Of a DNA stretch of 64,000 nucleotides, positions 1-7,420 are shown piece after piece. Numbering within the stretch: the first letter of the stretch is position 1; each line of letters starts with the position of its first letter. Under the pieces are notes generated by a model that was given only the letters and a program-made list of their open reading frames with translations, was not told where the DNA came from and made no database searches. The stretch is from Gillisia hiemivivida (GTDB taxonomy: Bacteria > Bacteroidota > Bacteroidia > Flavobacteriales > Flavobacteriaceae): assembly GCF_007997295.1 (NCBI RefSeq), contig NZ_VORY01000003.1, positions 1 to 64,000 of the forward strand. Direction: 5' to 3'. The position numbers were made by a program, and so were the translations under genes.

Positions 1-155
1 ATCAAAATGATCCACTAAGAATTGTGGCAATACAAGCTTAATTAAATCTAGGTAGTTATCCAAACCTCTTTTTTTGGCAAATATCGAACTACATTTTCAA
101 TTCACACACAACTTTTGAGATTGATCCGGGAGCCCTAGTAGGCCAACTTCAATAG
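1..155 (+). other. Window edge, possible 3' end of a plus-strand gene
   Basis: Any plus-strand gene entering from the left must stop early: stops lie at 8-10 (frame 2), 16-18 (frame 1) and 39-41 (frame 3). Frame 3 before the stop reads QNDPLRIVAIQA, which could be a real C-terminus, but it is too short to assign. From 42 to 155 the same frame is open and ends in TAG, but it has no start or recognisable protein. The terminator that follows supports transcription arriving from the left. Confidence 0.25.
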
Positions 156-186
156 AAAACCCGAAGTTTTTAGTTCGGGTTTTTTG
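156..186. terminator. Bidirectional rho-independent terminator
   Basis: A 9-bp stem AAACCCGAA / TTCGGGTTT closes an 8-base loop and is followed on the plus strand by a T run. The stem is preceded by an A run, so the reverse complement also has T residues after the stem. It sits between whatever enters from the left and the minus-strand thioredoxin gene, as expected between convergent genes. Confidence 0.8.
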
Positions 187-263
187 TTTTATGTATTTGG
201 TGAAAAATAATTTGAAATTTTTAGGAGCTTGAATAAGTAATAGAAAAGGTTGTTTTCTGAAAA

Positions 264-305
264 GACTCTTGACTCTTGACTCTTCACTCTTGACTCTTCA
301 CTTTT
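264..305. repeat. Heptanucleotide tandem repeat
   Basis: About six successive 7-base units of GACTCTT or CACTCTT (pattern GACTCTT x3, CACTCTT, GACTCTT, CACTTTT). The array ends a few bases short of the thioredoxin stop codon, so it lies in the 3' untranslated region of that gene. No coding role is apparent. Confidence 0.7.
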
Positions 306-308
306 AAT

Positions 309-608
309 TTAAGAATGCTCTTCTATTATCCTCACAATTTCATCTTTTGGGACTACTCCAGACTGCCGCCAAAGTTGTTTTCCGTCTTTAAATAGAATTA
401 ATGTGGGTACACCTCTTACCTGATATTGGGAAGAAAGTTCCTGATTTTTGTCTACATCTATCTTCACGATCTTCACTTTATCCCCAAGGGAAGACTTCGC
501 ATCTTTTAATATTGGAGCCAATGCTTTGCAGGGACCACACCAGTCGGCATAAAAATCTACCAGCACTGGTGTTTCTCCTTTTATTATTTCACTGAAATTG
601 CTTTTCAT
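309..608 (-). CDS. trxA: Thioredoxin
   Basis: A 99-residue cytosolic thioredoxin with no signal peptide. The catalytic dithiol motif WCGPC is visible, with the cysteines at residues 24 and 27, and the conserved cis-proline motif GVPTL follows near residue 66. Length is close to the ~105 residues usual for the family. It would reduce protein disulfides using electrons from thioredoxin reductase, although the real partner cannot be seen. It stands alone on the minus strand, with a repeat-rich intergenic region upstream and the bidirectional terminator at 156-186 downstream. Assignment to the fold is certain; that this is the housekeeping TrxA rather than a paralogue is inferred. Confidence 0.9.
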   Translation of the reverse strand: MKSNFSEIIKGETPVLVDFYADWCGPCKALAPILKDAKSSLGDKVKIVKIDVDKNQELSSQYQVRGVPTLILFKDGKQLWRQSGVVPKDEIVRIIEEHS

Positions 609-659
609 GAGTTATTTTTTTTGTGTAAGTAAAATTACAAATTTTAAGAGTGAGGAATA

Positions 660-1100
660 GTTGGGGGGATGTTAAAGTGAAATTTCAGGTCTCCAGTTCT
701 AGACTAGGTTACCACATTTCTATAGAAAAACATTCGTGAATTCGAGGCAAAATTTAAAATTAAATAGTATAAGGTGTCTATCTTGTCATCCTGACGCAGG
801 AAGGATCTTCATTATATAGTATTCAGTGCTTCCTTGAGATTCTTCGCGCTGCCCTGAATGGCAAGTAATTGCCTTGCTCTTTCTCCTTTTATTGTTAAAC
901 CATAAAATTATAAAAGTTTAACAACTCAATAAATCCTATTTACAAACATAGGATGACAAACGAATTTAATTGTCATCTTATCACTATAGTGATCGGAAGG
1001 AGAGATCTCAATGGAGCAGCGAGTTACATTAACAATCGAGATTTCACTATACTTAAAGATAGGCTAGCATTCGTTAATTCGTGGCAAGTTTAAGAGTGAT
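660..1100. repeat. Composite of dispersed intergenic repeats
   Basis: This gene-free 606-bp gap (609-1214) holds repeat-like sequence. A 20-base direct repeat, CATTCGTGAATTCGAGGCAA at 731-750 and CATTCGTTAATTCGTGGCAA at 1068-1087, brackets about 320 bp. Inside are copies of a GTCATCCTGA...GGAAGGATCT type motif at about 784-811 and a relative at about 969-1010, plus an inverted relative (GAGATTCTTCGCGCTGCC) at about 837-854. The same GTCAT...GAATCTC theme recurs in the tandem repeats at 11706-12615, so this looks like a family of dispersed non-coding repeats. No ORF is supported. Confidence 0.55.
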
Positions 1101-1214
1101 TTCTCGACCCCTCTAGATAAGCAACGTAATTATTGGCTTGGTTGATTTTTACAAGAAGTCTAAAATATCAGTGTTCACTGATTTTTAATGCTGGCAGATT
1201 TTGGAAACTTGCTG

Positions 1215-1532
1215 TTACTCGAATCTTTCTATTTCAGTCGGTTTTTGTCGCGTAGCGAAAACATCTGCAATTTTGATAAATCCATTTTCTTCATCCACTG
1301 AATAGATGATTTTGTAATGTTTGAAAAGCAAATATCTATATGTAGTTTTTCTTTCCTTGAGGAGTTCTTCCTTTTGTCCTATAAATGGATCTTTTTCTAA
1401 TCTATTAGGTTCATTAATTAAACTTTGAACCATTTATTTTGCAACTCTATTACTAGCATTTTTTTTATAATATTTAAAGATATTGTCGAGCTGTTTCTCT
1501 GCAAAATCTGACCAAATTATTTCTAAATTCAT
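1215..1532 (-). pseudogene. ParE/RelE-type toxin with premature in-frame stop
   Basis: Read from the ATG at 1532 the frame encodes a plausible RelE/ParE-superfamily toxin N-terminus (MNLEIIWSDFAEKQLDNIF...), but codon 33 (1436-1434) is TAA. The same frame resumes at once with ATG at 1433 and continues 72 codons through YRYLLFKHYKIIYSVDEENG and a C-terminal DVFATRQKP motif typical of this toxin fold. Total frame length is 105 residues plus the internal stop, normal for ParE. The gene overlaps the antitoxin stop as TAATG (shared base 1532), the usual coupling of such operons. Most likely the toxin is inactivated by a nonsense mutation. Reinitiation at the adjacent ATG, or a sequencing error, cannot be excluded. 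Confidence 0.75.
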
Positions 1533-1765
1533 TATTGGTAGTTAGATAATAATTCTGAAGTTTTTTTAAATCGATTTTTCTCAAAGTCAGATTCAGATTG
1601 GTCAATTCGTTTATTTAATTCTTTTTTTGTCATTGGTTTGAATTCTTCTTCAACAACATTTTTTTTCTCTTTTTTAAGTAACTTTTCAAGCCGGGAAATA
1701 GCTTCCTCACTTTGTAGCTTTAAAAATTCTTGGATGAATTCTATTTTTCTTGACTGTAAATCCAT
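1532..1765 (-). CDS. Antitoxin of ParE-type toxin-antitoxin pair
   Basis: A 77-residue, highly charged helical protein beginning MDLQSRKIEFIQEFLKLQSE, followed by a lysine/glutamate-rich middle and a C-terminal tail ending ELLSNYQ. The pattern, N-terminal dimerising helices then a disordered toxin-binding tail, is common for small Bacteroidota antitoxins paired with ParE/RelE toxins. It lies directly upstream of the toxin frame with a TAATG overlap. A TAATTTTG hexamer-like -7 element sits on the minus strand at 1790-1783, about 18 bases before the ATG, so autoregulated expression is plausible. The call rests mainly on position and size; no DNA-binding motif is certain. Confidence 0.7.
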   Translation of the reverse strand: MDLQSRKIEFIQEFLKLQSEEAISRLEKLLKKEKKNVVEEEFKPMTKKELNKRIDQSESDFEKNRFKKTSELLSNYQ

Positions 1766-1971
1766 TTCGACGACCTTTTTATCAAAATTACGAATTCTGA
1801 TTCAATCCTAAAATTCTTTTATAGACTTCCGATTAGCTTTTGTCAACTTGTTTCCTTAGAGACAAATTTCAATAGAAGGATAATTTTAACACTTTAAAAC
1901 TTGTTTTTAATCACAAAATTTTGTTAATTTATTTTTTATTGAAAAATGTAAGAACCCTAACATTCAAGCAT

Positions 1972-2361
1972 ATGCCAGCATTAGCCTATAAATCTTCAAT
2001 TCTTTCTTCTTACTATAAAATGGATAATGTTCTTTATGAGATCCGAGATGAAAAAGGCATCCCGAAAAACAGGCGATATGAAGCCTGGAAAGAAGAGGTT
2101 TTAAGGGATCTTTTACAGGCAGGTTTTATAAAGATGCAGGAGGATCTTTATACCATTTCTGAAGAAGGTCGGGAAGTGATAAAACAGGACAGTTTTTTGT
2201 ACTACAATAAAAGAGCTAAAATAAATAAAAGTGCCAGTGTTGATGAAAATTTAGAAGAAAAGTCCGGTCTAATCAGCAATTTTTGGATCCTGCTTATTAG
2301 CGGAAGCATTCTGGGTGTCGCCCTGCTCTGGTTTCTGATGAAGTCGGGTGTAGTGTTTTAA
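1972..2361 (+). CDS. Hypothetical protein with C-terminal membrane helix
   Basis: Not recognised as a named family. From the ATG at 1972 it gives 129 residues; the open frame extends to a TTG at 1921, but that extension is unconvincing. The N-terminal ~80 residues look like a small winged-helix-like domain (pattern YEAWKEEVLRDLLQAGFI followed by YTISEEGREV, resembling helix-turn-helix plus beta wing). A single transmembrane helix occupies the last ~25 residues. No signal peptide is visible. A membrane-tethered regulator would fit but is only an inference. It converges with the minus-strand gene at 2799, with a bidirectional terminator between them. Confidence 0.55.
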   Translation: MPALAYKSSILSSYYKMDNVLYEIRDEKGIPKNRRYEAWKEEVLRDLLQAGFIKMQEDLYTISEEGREVIKQDSFLYYNKRAKINKSASVDENLEEKSGLISNFWILLISGSILGVALLWFLMKSGVVF

Positions 2362-2517
2362 CCGAATCGGTTTCAAAACTTTGAAAGAGGCTGGTTTGAA
2401 GGTAGAACAAACTATAGGAAATAGGAGATGAAATTTTTGAAAATAGTACTTGATCAAAATCACTTATATTTTTTGTTTCAGGGATTCCAAATGAAGCCCG
2501 AAACAAAATATTAGTAA

Positions 2518-2736
2518 ACTTATACTACGTATATCCGCAAACAGTACTAAAAGTTAATTTTAATATCCCATAGCCGAATATGTCTTTGCCCCAGCCCTAA
2601 AGAGTGGTCATATTCTCAAAATTTTGAATAATTCTAAAATTTTGCTTTCTTTTAGGGTCGGGGGAAACAAAAATTTTTGCGTTTCTAAGTTTAGAATATC
2701 CATTAGGACGCAAAGCGGATATGCATACTTATACTA
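2518..2736. mobile_element. MITE-like element with flanking direct repeats
   Basis: A 10-base direct repeat ACTTATACTA occurs at 2518-2527 and 2727-2736. Just inside lie imperfect inverted termini, GTATATCCGC at 2529-2538 and GCGGATATGC at 2715-2724 (9 of 10 bases pair). A second, internal inverted pair (CCCTAAA near 2595 and TTTAGGG at 2651) is adjacent to a C-rich/G-rich match. The ~200 bp between has no ORF. Terminal inverted repeats bracketed by a direct duplication are what a small non-autonomous transposon leaves. The copy number elsewhere in the genome is unknown, so this remains a candidate. Confidence 0.4.
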
Positions 2737-2780
2737 TTAACAAAAAGCCCCGACTTCTCAGTTAGGGCTTTTTTAATAGT
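2732..2780. terminator. Bidirectional rho-independent terminator
   Basis: A long hairpin pairs ACTATTAACAAAAAGCCC with GGGCTTTTTTAATAGT around a 14-base loop. A runs before and T runs after the GC core allow termination in both directions. It lies between the plus-strand gene ending at 2361 and the minus-strand gene ending at 2799. Confidence 0.75.
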
Positions 2781-2798
2781 GTATAATTAATTTAATTC

Positions 2799-3173
2799 CT
2801 ACGCAGCACTTACAATATTATAATGTGTAAGTAGATTCTGATAGAAATACAAGCTATTTTCATCTGTTTTTATACAAGATTGAATAAAACTCCCAAGATC
2901 TAAACATTCAAAGGTAATAGGAGTATATTTGTCCTTTGATACAGGTAATTGAAGATCTACAGTTTGTTCTTGGTAGTTAATCTTAACTTTCTTTGCATCA
3001 AAATACCTTTTGATAATTGCTTTGTGAAGGCTTTTAAATTTAGAGTTATCTACTTCTTGGTTGGTGATACTATATGAGATTAGATTTTTAACATCTTCAA
3101 GGATTACGTCTGGTGTAAATTTTGGCATATTCAAGTTCATTAATGTTAATAATTGCATTGGGTTGAACGCCAA
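2799..3173 (-). CDS. Hypothetical protein, 124 residues
   Basis: I do not recognise this protein. It starts MAFNPMQLLTLMNLNMPKFT and has a soluble, mixed-charge sequence with a C-terminal segment FECLDLGSFIQSCIKTDENS. There is no signal peptide, membrane helix or metal motif. Codon use looks like its neighbours. It is followed on its own strand by the bidirectional hairpin at 2732-2780, which supports it being a real transcription unit. A later ATG (residues 5, 12 or 16) could be the true start. Confidence 0.5.
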   Translation of the reverse strand: MAFNPMQLLTLMNLNMPKFTPDVILEDVKNLISYSITNQEVDNSKFKSLHKAIIKRYFDAKKVKINYQEQTVDLQLPVSKDKYTPITFECLDLGSFIQSCIKTDENSLYFYQNLLTHYNIVSAA

Positions 3174-3264
3174 AGTTACAGTTCACAATGTTAATAAAAA
3201 CCTAACATCTAGAGGGTTAGCAATAAATTAACTTTTAAAGTACTTAAACGAACATATTTGATTG

Positions 3265-3891
3265 CTATCGATAAATCACTGTTATCGGTGGGTTTATATG
3301 CCTATAAGATTCGTCTATAGAGGATGAATTAATAAATAAAGTTTTGGAAGTTTTAACTTTACCATACTCATTATGTACATGCCCGAATATGTGATGAGAG
3401 ACTTTTAAGCTATTTATTCTTTCTTTTAAATTCTTGCAGCCTATCATCATTTTGTTATCTAATTCATCTAAAATGCCAAAGGGCGGGATATGTGTAATTA
3501 GAATGTTTGTTTCTACAGGGATCTTTTCCCAATGTTTAGAAATTTGCTTTCCTCTATTTTTGCTGAATGCCCAATTGCTATCGTCTGGAATATAAGGCGA
3601 ACCCCAAAAGTTAATTTTTTCTATCCTAACACCCGAATCCTGTAAATAATGAATATTGTCTGGAATTATTTGATCTAGTTTATGAAATTTCTTTTCTAAG
3701 TAAAAATCATGATTCCCGGCAACTAGTATCTTATGCTTATAGGGGGTTGAAGAAAACCATTCCAGGAAATTTGTGGTTTCTTTTTTTGTGCCTGCTTCTG
3801 TGATGTCTCCTGCATGAATTATACAATCCCCTTCAGGAAGTATTAACTCTTCATGTTTATTGTGAGTATCAGATATGCAAATAATCTTCAT
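3265..3891 (-). CDS. Calcineurin-like metallophosphoesterase
   Basis: A 208-residue protein with the full set of metallophosphoesterase signatures: D8-x-H10 in ISDTHNKHE, GD at residues 28-29 (HAGDIT), the GNHD block near residue 59, an ITHIPP histidine in the middle, and the terminal FGHVH motif. These residues bind two metal ions in the family. The pattern and short length fit the MPPED/239AB-like group of small cytosolic phosphoesterases. The substrate cannot be predicted. It is transcribed alone: the minus-strand terminator at 3902-3935 lies just upstream and insulates it from the next gene. Confidence 0.88.
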   Translation of the reverse strand: MKIICISDTHNKHEELILPEGDCIIHAGDITEAGTKKETTNFLEWFSSTPYKHKILVAGNHDFYLEKKFHKLDQIIPDNIHYLQDSGVRIEKINFWGSPYIPDDSNWAFSKNRGKQISKHWEKIPVETNILITHIPPFGILDELDNKMMIGCKNLKERINSLKVSHHIFGHVHNEYGKVKTSKTLFINSSSIDESYRHINPPITVIYR

Positions 3892-3901
3892 ATGTACTTG
3901 T

Positions 3902-3935
3902 AAAAAAAATCCGATGAAATTAATTTCATCGGATT
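3902..3935 (-). terminator. Rho-independent terminator, minus strand
   Basis: A perfect 28-base palindrome (3908-3935, AATCCGATGAAATT and its complement) is followed on the minus strand by an eight-base T run. It ends transcription of the small membrane-protein gene at 3990-4235 before the phosphoesterase gene. Confidence 0.85.
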
Positions 3936-3989
3936 CTCCAAATTATAGTCCTAATCACTTTCAATCTTAACAACAACTTCGACTATAAT

Positions 3990-4235
3990 TTAATTTAATG
4001 GTGCTTTTTGTTTTTCAATATGTTCTTCAGAAATAAAGTCGTCATCTGGAAAAGATTCTGATACTGAAGGTAAAATTTTATTTGTGAATTTTGCAATAAT
4101 AAATGCCACAATAAAAGCTGTAAAAGCGAAAAATAAAAATTTCATTCCTAAGCTATCTGTCATGAGCAAACTGTAAAAGCCAAGAAATAATTCGATGGCC
4201 AAAAACACAATTTTTATTGCTAGTTTAAATATCAT
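3990..4235 (-). CDS. Small membrane protein, two helices
   Basis: An 81-residue protein of unknown function. Two hydrophobic helices (about residues 3-23 and 31-50) form a hairpin in the inner membrane, followed by an acidic tail (SFPDDDFISEEHIEKQ) that is probably cytosolic. It has no recognised domain. A dedicated terminator lies immediately downstream on the same strand, which supports it being expressed as a single gene. Confidence 0.6.
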   Translation of the reverse strand: MIFKLAIKIVFLAIELFLGFYSLLMTDSLGMKFLFFAFTAFIVAFIIAKFTNKILPSVSESFPDDDFISEEHIEKQKAPLN

Positions 4236-4442
4236 TTTTAAGAGAAGTAATAGGGTTTATAAGTTCTAAAATTAATTCTTCAAATATAATACCTTAAGTC
4301 GTTCTTTAAATGGAATAATTACAATTTGACTTAAATTTAACTTATAGGCTTTCAGTGGCTTAAAGGAATAAGTTAAAATATGCCCAATGGAAATAAAGAA
4401 AACTCCACGGGTTTGTAAATTGGCTCTATAAGAACATTTATA

Positions 4443-5963
4443 GTGGAGAAAAAATATAAGATTTTACTTTATACTTTTATTGGTTTAGCTGTTTTGTTAG
4501 GGGTAGTATACTTTGCTAATAAAATAGTTAAACAAAAAATTAAAGCCGGGATAGAACAAGAGTTACTTAATTCTAATGTAGAATATAAGGACATTAGTGT
4601 AGATATTATTAGTGGTAGTTCTGTGGTCTCTAGTCCTAAATTAAAGCTTGGTAGTGCGACAATAAGCTCTGAAGAGCTAAGTGTAATAGACCTGGATTAT
4701 AAAGAATACTTCTCCAATAATAAAATTGTCTTTGATAGAATTGTATTTAAAAAACCGGAAATTCATATAACTCAATCTGATACTCTTAAAGACCCAGATA
4801 AAGAAAATTCTAAAAAAGGTTTTAAAGAAGATATTAAGATCCGGCATTTGGTAATTCAAGAGGGCCATCTCAAAATATCAGAAAACGACACCATAAAGGA
4901 ACAGTTATATATTTCTTTAAAGAACATGGACATCTATGATCTTCATATTACTGAAGCAAGCCTCAAAAATAAAATACCATTTAGTTTTAGAGAGGTTTCA
5001 ATAAACAGCGATTCCTTATTTTATTCTTTAGATCCGGAGCATGATCTTCAAGTTAAAAATCTACAACTAAAAAAAGGTACTCTCAATATTTCTGATCTAA
5101 GAATTATCCCGAAATTCAGCAAGACGGAATTTGATCAAAGACAAAAAGTAGAAAAAGATAGATTTGAGCTGAACGTTCCCAGAATTAAGATGAAAGGTTT
5201 CTCGTGGGGCTTTAATGGAGATAAGCTTCAGTTAGAAAGTGCTACAACGTTTTTTGAGAAGGCTGACTTTCTTGTTTATAGAAACAAACTCCTGCCAGAT
5301 GATAATTCTATAAAACCTCTATACAGTCAGAAATTAAGAGAGTTGGAAACTAAGCTGAAGTTCGATACTATTCAAATTTCCAATTCGAGTCTCATTTATG
5401 AGGAAAAATCTGTAGCAGGAAAACCACCGGGAAAAGTGATGTTTTCTGAAATGGATGTGACTATCGCAAATGTCTCTAATTTAAATATGGAGGCAGAAAA
5501 TTTCCAACCTACCACTATAAAGGCGAAAGCTAAGTTCATGGGGGAGTCTAATTTAAATTTTAATATGGAATTCGATATTAGTGATCTTGAAGATAAATTC
5601 AATTTTTCAGGGAACTTGGTAGGAATATCTGCGGGTGCTATGAATTCATTTTTAAAACCAGCCTTAAATATAGAGGTGGAAGGGAAGATATCTTCCATGT
5701 TTTTTAATTTCTACGGGAATGATGATAATGCATTAGGAGATACTCGTTTGCAATATCATGATTTTAAAGTCGAGATACTTAAGAAAGATGGTTACAGCAA
5801 AAATAAGATCCTCTCTGGATTGGCTAATTTGATTTTAAAGAAAAACGTTGCTAATAAGAAAATAGATCAAAAAAATATTTCTGCCACCAGAGATAAAACA
5901 AAATCTTTTTGGAATTTTCTTTGGTTATGTATTCGTAATGGAGCACTAAAAAGTTTTCTTTAG
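4443..5963 (+). CDS. AsmA-like membrane-anchored protein
   Basis: A 506-residue protein starting at a GTG, with one N-terminal membrane anchor (about residues 8-25) and a long, beta-rich periplasmic body. The body has repeated short strands such as DIYDLHITEASLKN and LQLKKGTLNISDLRI. This layout is typical of AsmA/DUF748-type proteins, which build extended beta structures linked to envelope lipid handling; assignment is by architecture only. The C-terminus FWNFLWLCIRNGALKSFL is amphipathic. It converges on the universal stress gene, overlapping it by four bases at 5960-5963. Confidence 0.6.
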   Translation: MEKKYKILLYTFIGLAVLLGVVYFANKIVKQKIKAGIEQELLNSNVEYKDISVDIISGSSVVSSPKLKLGSATISSEELSVIDLDYKEYFSNNKIVFDRIVFKKPEIHITQSDTLKDPDKENSKKGFKEDIKIRHLVIQEGHLKISENDTIKEQLYISLKNMDIYDLHITEASLKNKIPFSFREVSINSDSLFYSLDPEHDLQVKNLQLKKGTLNISDLRIIPKFSKTEFDQRQKVEKDRFELNVPRIKMKGFSWGFNGDKLQLESATTFFEKADFLVYRNKLLPDDNSIKPLYSQKLRELETKLKFDTIQISNSSLIYEEKSVAGKPPGKVMFSEMDVTIANVSNLNMEAENFQPTTIKAKAKFMGESNLNFNMEFDISDLEDKFNFSGNLVGISAGAMNSFLKPALNIEVEGKISSMFFNFYGNDDNALGDTRLQYHDFKVEILKKDGYSKNKILSGLANLILKKNVANKKIDQKNISATRDKTKSFWNFLWLCIRNGALKSFL

Positions 5964-6790
5964 ATCTTAAAAGTAACCACTGGTCTATTTGCATGATTTA
6001 CCAGATCTTCACTGATGCTTCCATTAAAGAAATGTGCTAATCCCTTTCTGCCATGAGTGCTAATCCCAATCAATCCTGCATTGATGCTTTTCGCGAAATT
6101 AAGTACGCCTTTTTCTACAGTAACGTCATTATATACAATTAGAGAGAGCTCATCTAGATCTTCTCCTTTCACGAAATCGTTTAAACATTCCGTAGACTCA
6201 ATCGAAGTTTTAAAATTATTAGCAGTATTTATATAGACAAGGTGTAAGTGCGCATTGATCTTTTTTGCAAACTGGATGGCTTTATTAAAGGTGTGTTTAT
6301 GTTCCAGATCGCAGTCTGTAGCAAAAACAAAGTTATTAATATCAAATTTATCGTGTTCGTTTTTAATTACCAACACCGGGATAGTGGAATTTCGAACTAC
6401 TTTTTCGGTATTAGATCCAATAAATACTTCTTTAAGTCCGCTTGCTCCATTGGAGCCCATAACAATAAAATCACAATTATGTTCTTTGCTCACTTCCATG
6501 ATGCCATCAAAAGCCTGATGAAATTCTACAATATCATGAACTTTAATTCCTTCCAAAAAAGGGGAGTCTATTAATTTTCCAAATTTCTTTTTAGCTAACT
6601 TCATGAAAAACAGTGCCTCAGGTAGGTTTTGATTCCCGGTGCCACTTACAGGATTTACTAATTGTAGCGGTAATTCCAACATGTGTAAAAGAAATATTTC
6701 ACCATTAAAACGGTTCGCTAATTCAGCAGCAACTTTTAACGCGTTTTCCGCTTTAGCGGAAAAGTCAGTAGGAACGAGGATTCTTTTCAT
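5960..6790 (-). CDS. Universal stress protein, tandem UspA domains
   Basis: A 276-residue protein made of two UspA domains, about residues 1-147 and 152-276. The first begins KRILVPTDFSAKAENALKVA and ends with the ATP-loop pattern GSNGASGLKEVFIGSNTEKV; the second ends GISTHGRKGLAHFFNGSISE. The G-2X-G-9X-G(S/T) signature, present in both halves, marks the ATP-binding class. Tandem UspA proteins of this size are common in Bacteroidota. A near-consensus promoter element (TAGTTTTA) sits upstream on the minus strand, in the region shared with the divergent rimP operon. Confidence 0.9.
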   Translation of the reverse strand: MKRILVPTDFSAKAENALKVAAELANRFNGEIFLLHMLELPLQLVNPVSGTGNQNLPEALFFMKLAKKKFGKLIDSPFLEGIKVHDIVEFHQAFDGIMEVSKEHNCDFIVMGSNGASGLKEVFIGSNTEKVVRNSTIPVLVIKNEHDKFDINNFVFATDCDLEHKHTFNKAIQFAKKINAHLHLVYINTANNFKTSIESTECLNDFVKGEDLDELSLIVYNDVTVEKGVLNFAKSINAGLIGISTHGRKGLAHFFNGSISEDLVNHANRPVVTFKI

Positions 6791-6876
6791 GGTAAAGCTT
6801 TAAAAATGATTGTATTATTAAAACTACGAATAAAATTTCATTTACAAAGCTGTTTTAATTCTTCAATAATTTTTAT

Positions 6877-6884
6877 TATATTTG
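6877..6884 (+). promoter_or_regulatory. Promoter -7 element of rimP-nusA-infB
   Basis: TATATTTG matches the Bacteroidota -7 consensus TAnnTTTG exactly. The -33 TTG is not perfect (TTT at the expected spacing). Transcription would start near 6891, giving a leader of about 55 bases that contains the hairpin at 6912-6937. Confidence 0.65.
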
Positions 6885-6911
6885 CAGCGTTGAAACGAAA
6901 ATAAATACAGC

Positions 6912-6937
6912 GAGGGGACGAAAAGTCCCCTCTTTTT
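6912..6937 (+). promoter_or_regulatory. Leader hairpin/attenuator before rimP
   Basis: A perfect 8-bp GC-rich stem, GAGGGGAC paired with GTCCCCTC, closes a GAAAA loop and is followed by five T residues. It has the form of an intrinsic terminator yet stands only about 20 bases after the predicted transcription start and 9 bases before the rimP ATG. With no gene in front of it, it must act on this operon: premature termination or control of translation. NusA, encoded by the second gene, affects hairpin-dependent termination, so feedback control is plausible. Confidence 0.7.
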
Positions 6938-6946
6938 ATAAGCATT

Positions 6947-7408
6947 ATGTTGCAAGAGAGAGTAGAAAATTTATTGGAAGAAGCCTTTCACGAAAATAAT
7001 TCCTTATTTTTAATAGCCTTAAATATCAACGATCAAAATCATATTTCAGTGATAATTGATGGGGATAATGGGGTTACAGTAAGTGATTGTGTTGCGGTGA
7101 GCAGAAAAGTTGAAGGAGAGTTAGATGAAGATGAAATAGAATTTTCATTGGAAGTGGCTTCTGCGGGTGCTACTGAACCTTTGAAATTCTCTAGACAGTA
7201 TAAAAAAAATATCGGAAGAACATTAGCTGTCCAAACAAATTCTAATAAATTTGAAGGGAAATTACAGCAGGTTTCAGAAGATGGAATAAGCATAGAGTGG
7301 CAGGCAAGAGAGCCTAAGCCGGTAGGTAAAGGAAAAGTGACCGTAGATAAAGAAGCTACTATAGCGTTTCAAGATATATTGGAAGCTAAAGTTGTGATAA
7401 CATTTTAA
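6947..7408 (+). CDS. rimP: Ribosome maturation factor RimP
   Basis: A 153-residue protein needed for 30S subunit maturation. It shows the RimP order: an N-terminal alpha/beta domain with ISVIIDGDNGVTVSDCVAVS (about residues 30-50) and the conserved LEVASAGATEPLKFSRQY segment near 67-85, then a C-terminal SH3-like domain. The canonical family motif SPG is SAG here, a variant seen in Bacteroidota. It is the first gene of the classic rimP-nusA-infB operon, 12 bases ahead of nusA. Confidence 0.95.
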   Translation: MLQERVENLLEEAFHENNSLFLIALNINDQNHISVIIDGDNGVTVSDCVAVSRKVEGELDEDEIEFSLEVASAGATEPLKFSRQYKKNIGRTLAVQTNSNKFEGKLQQVSEDGISIEWQAREPKPVGKGKVTVDKEATIAFQDILEAKVVITF

Positions 7409-7420
7409 TAATAATTTGAT

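Noticed and set aside
42-155. Stop-free frame at the left edge ending in TAG
   Set aside because: It has a stop just before it (39-41), no convincing start or protein pattern, so it is not treated as a gene.
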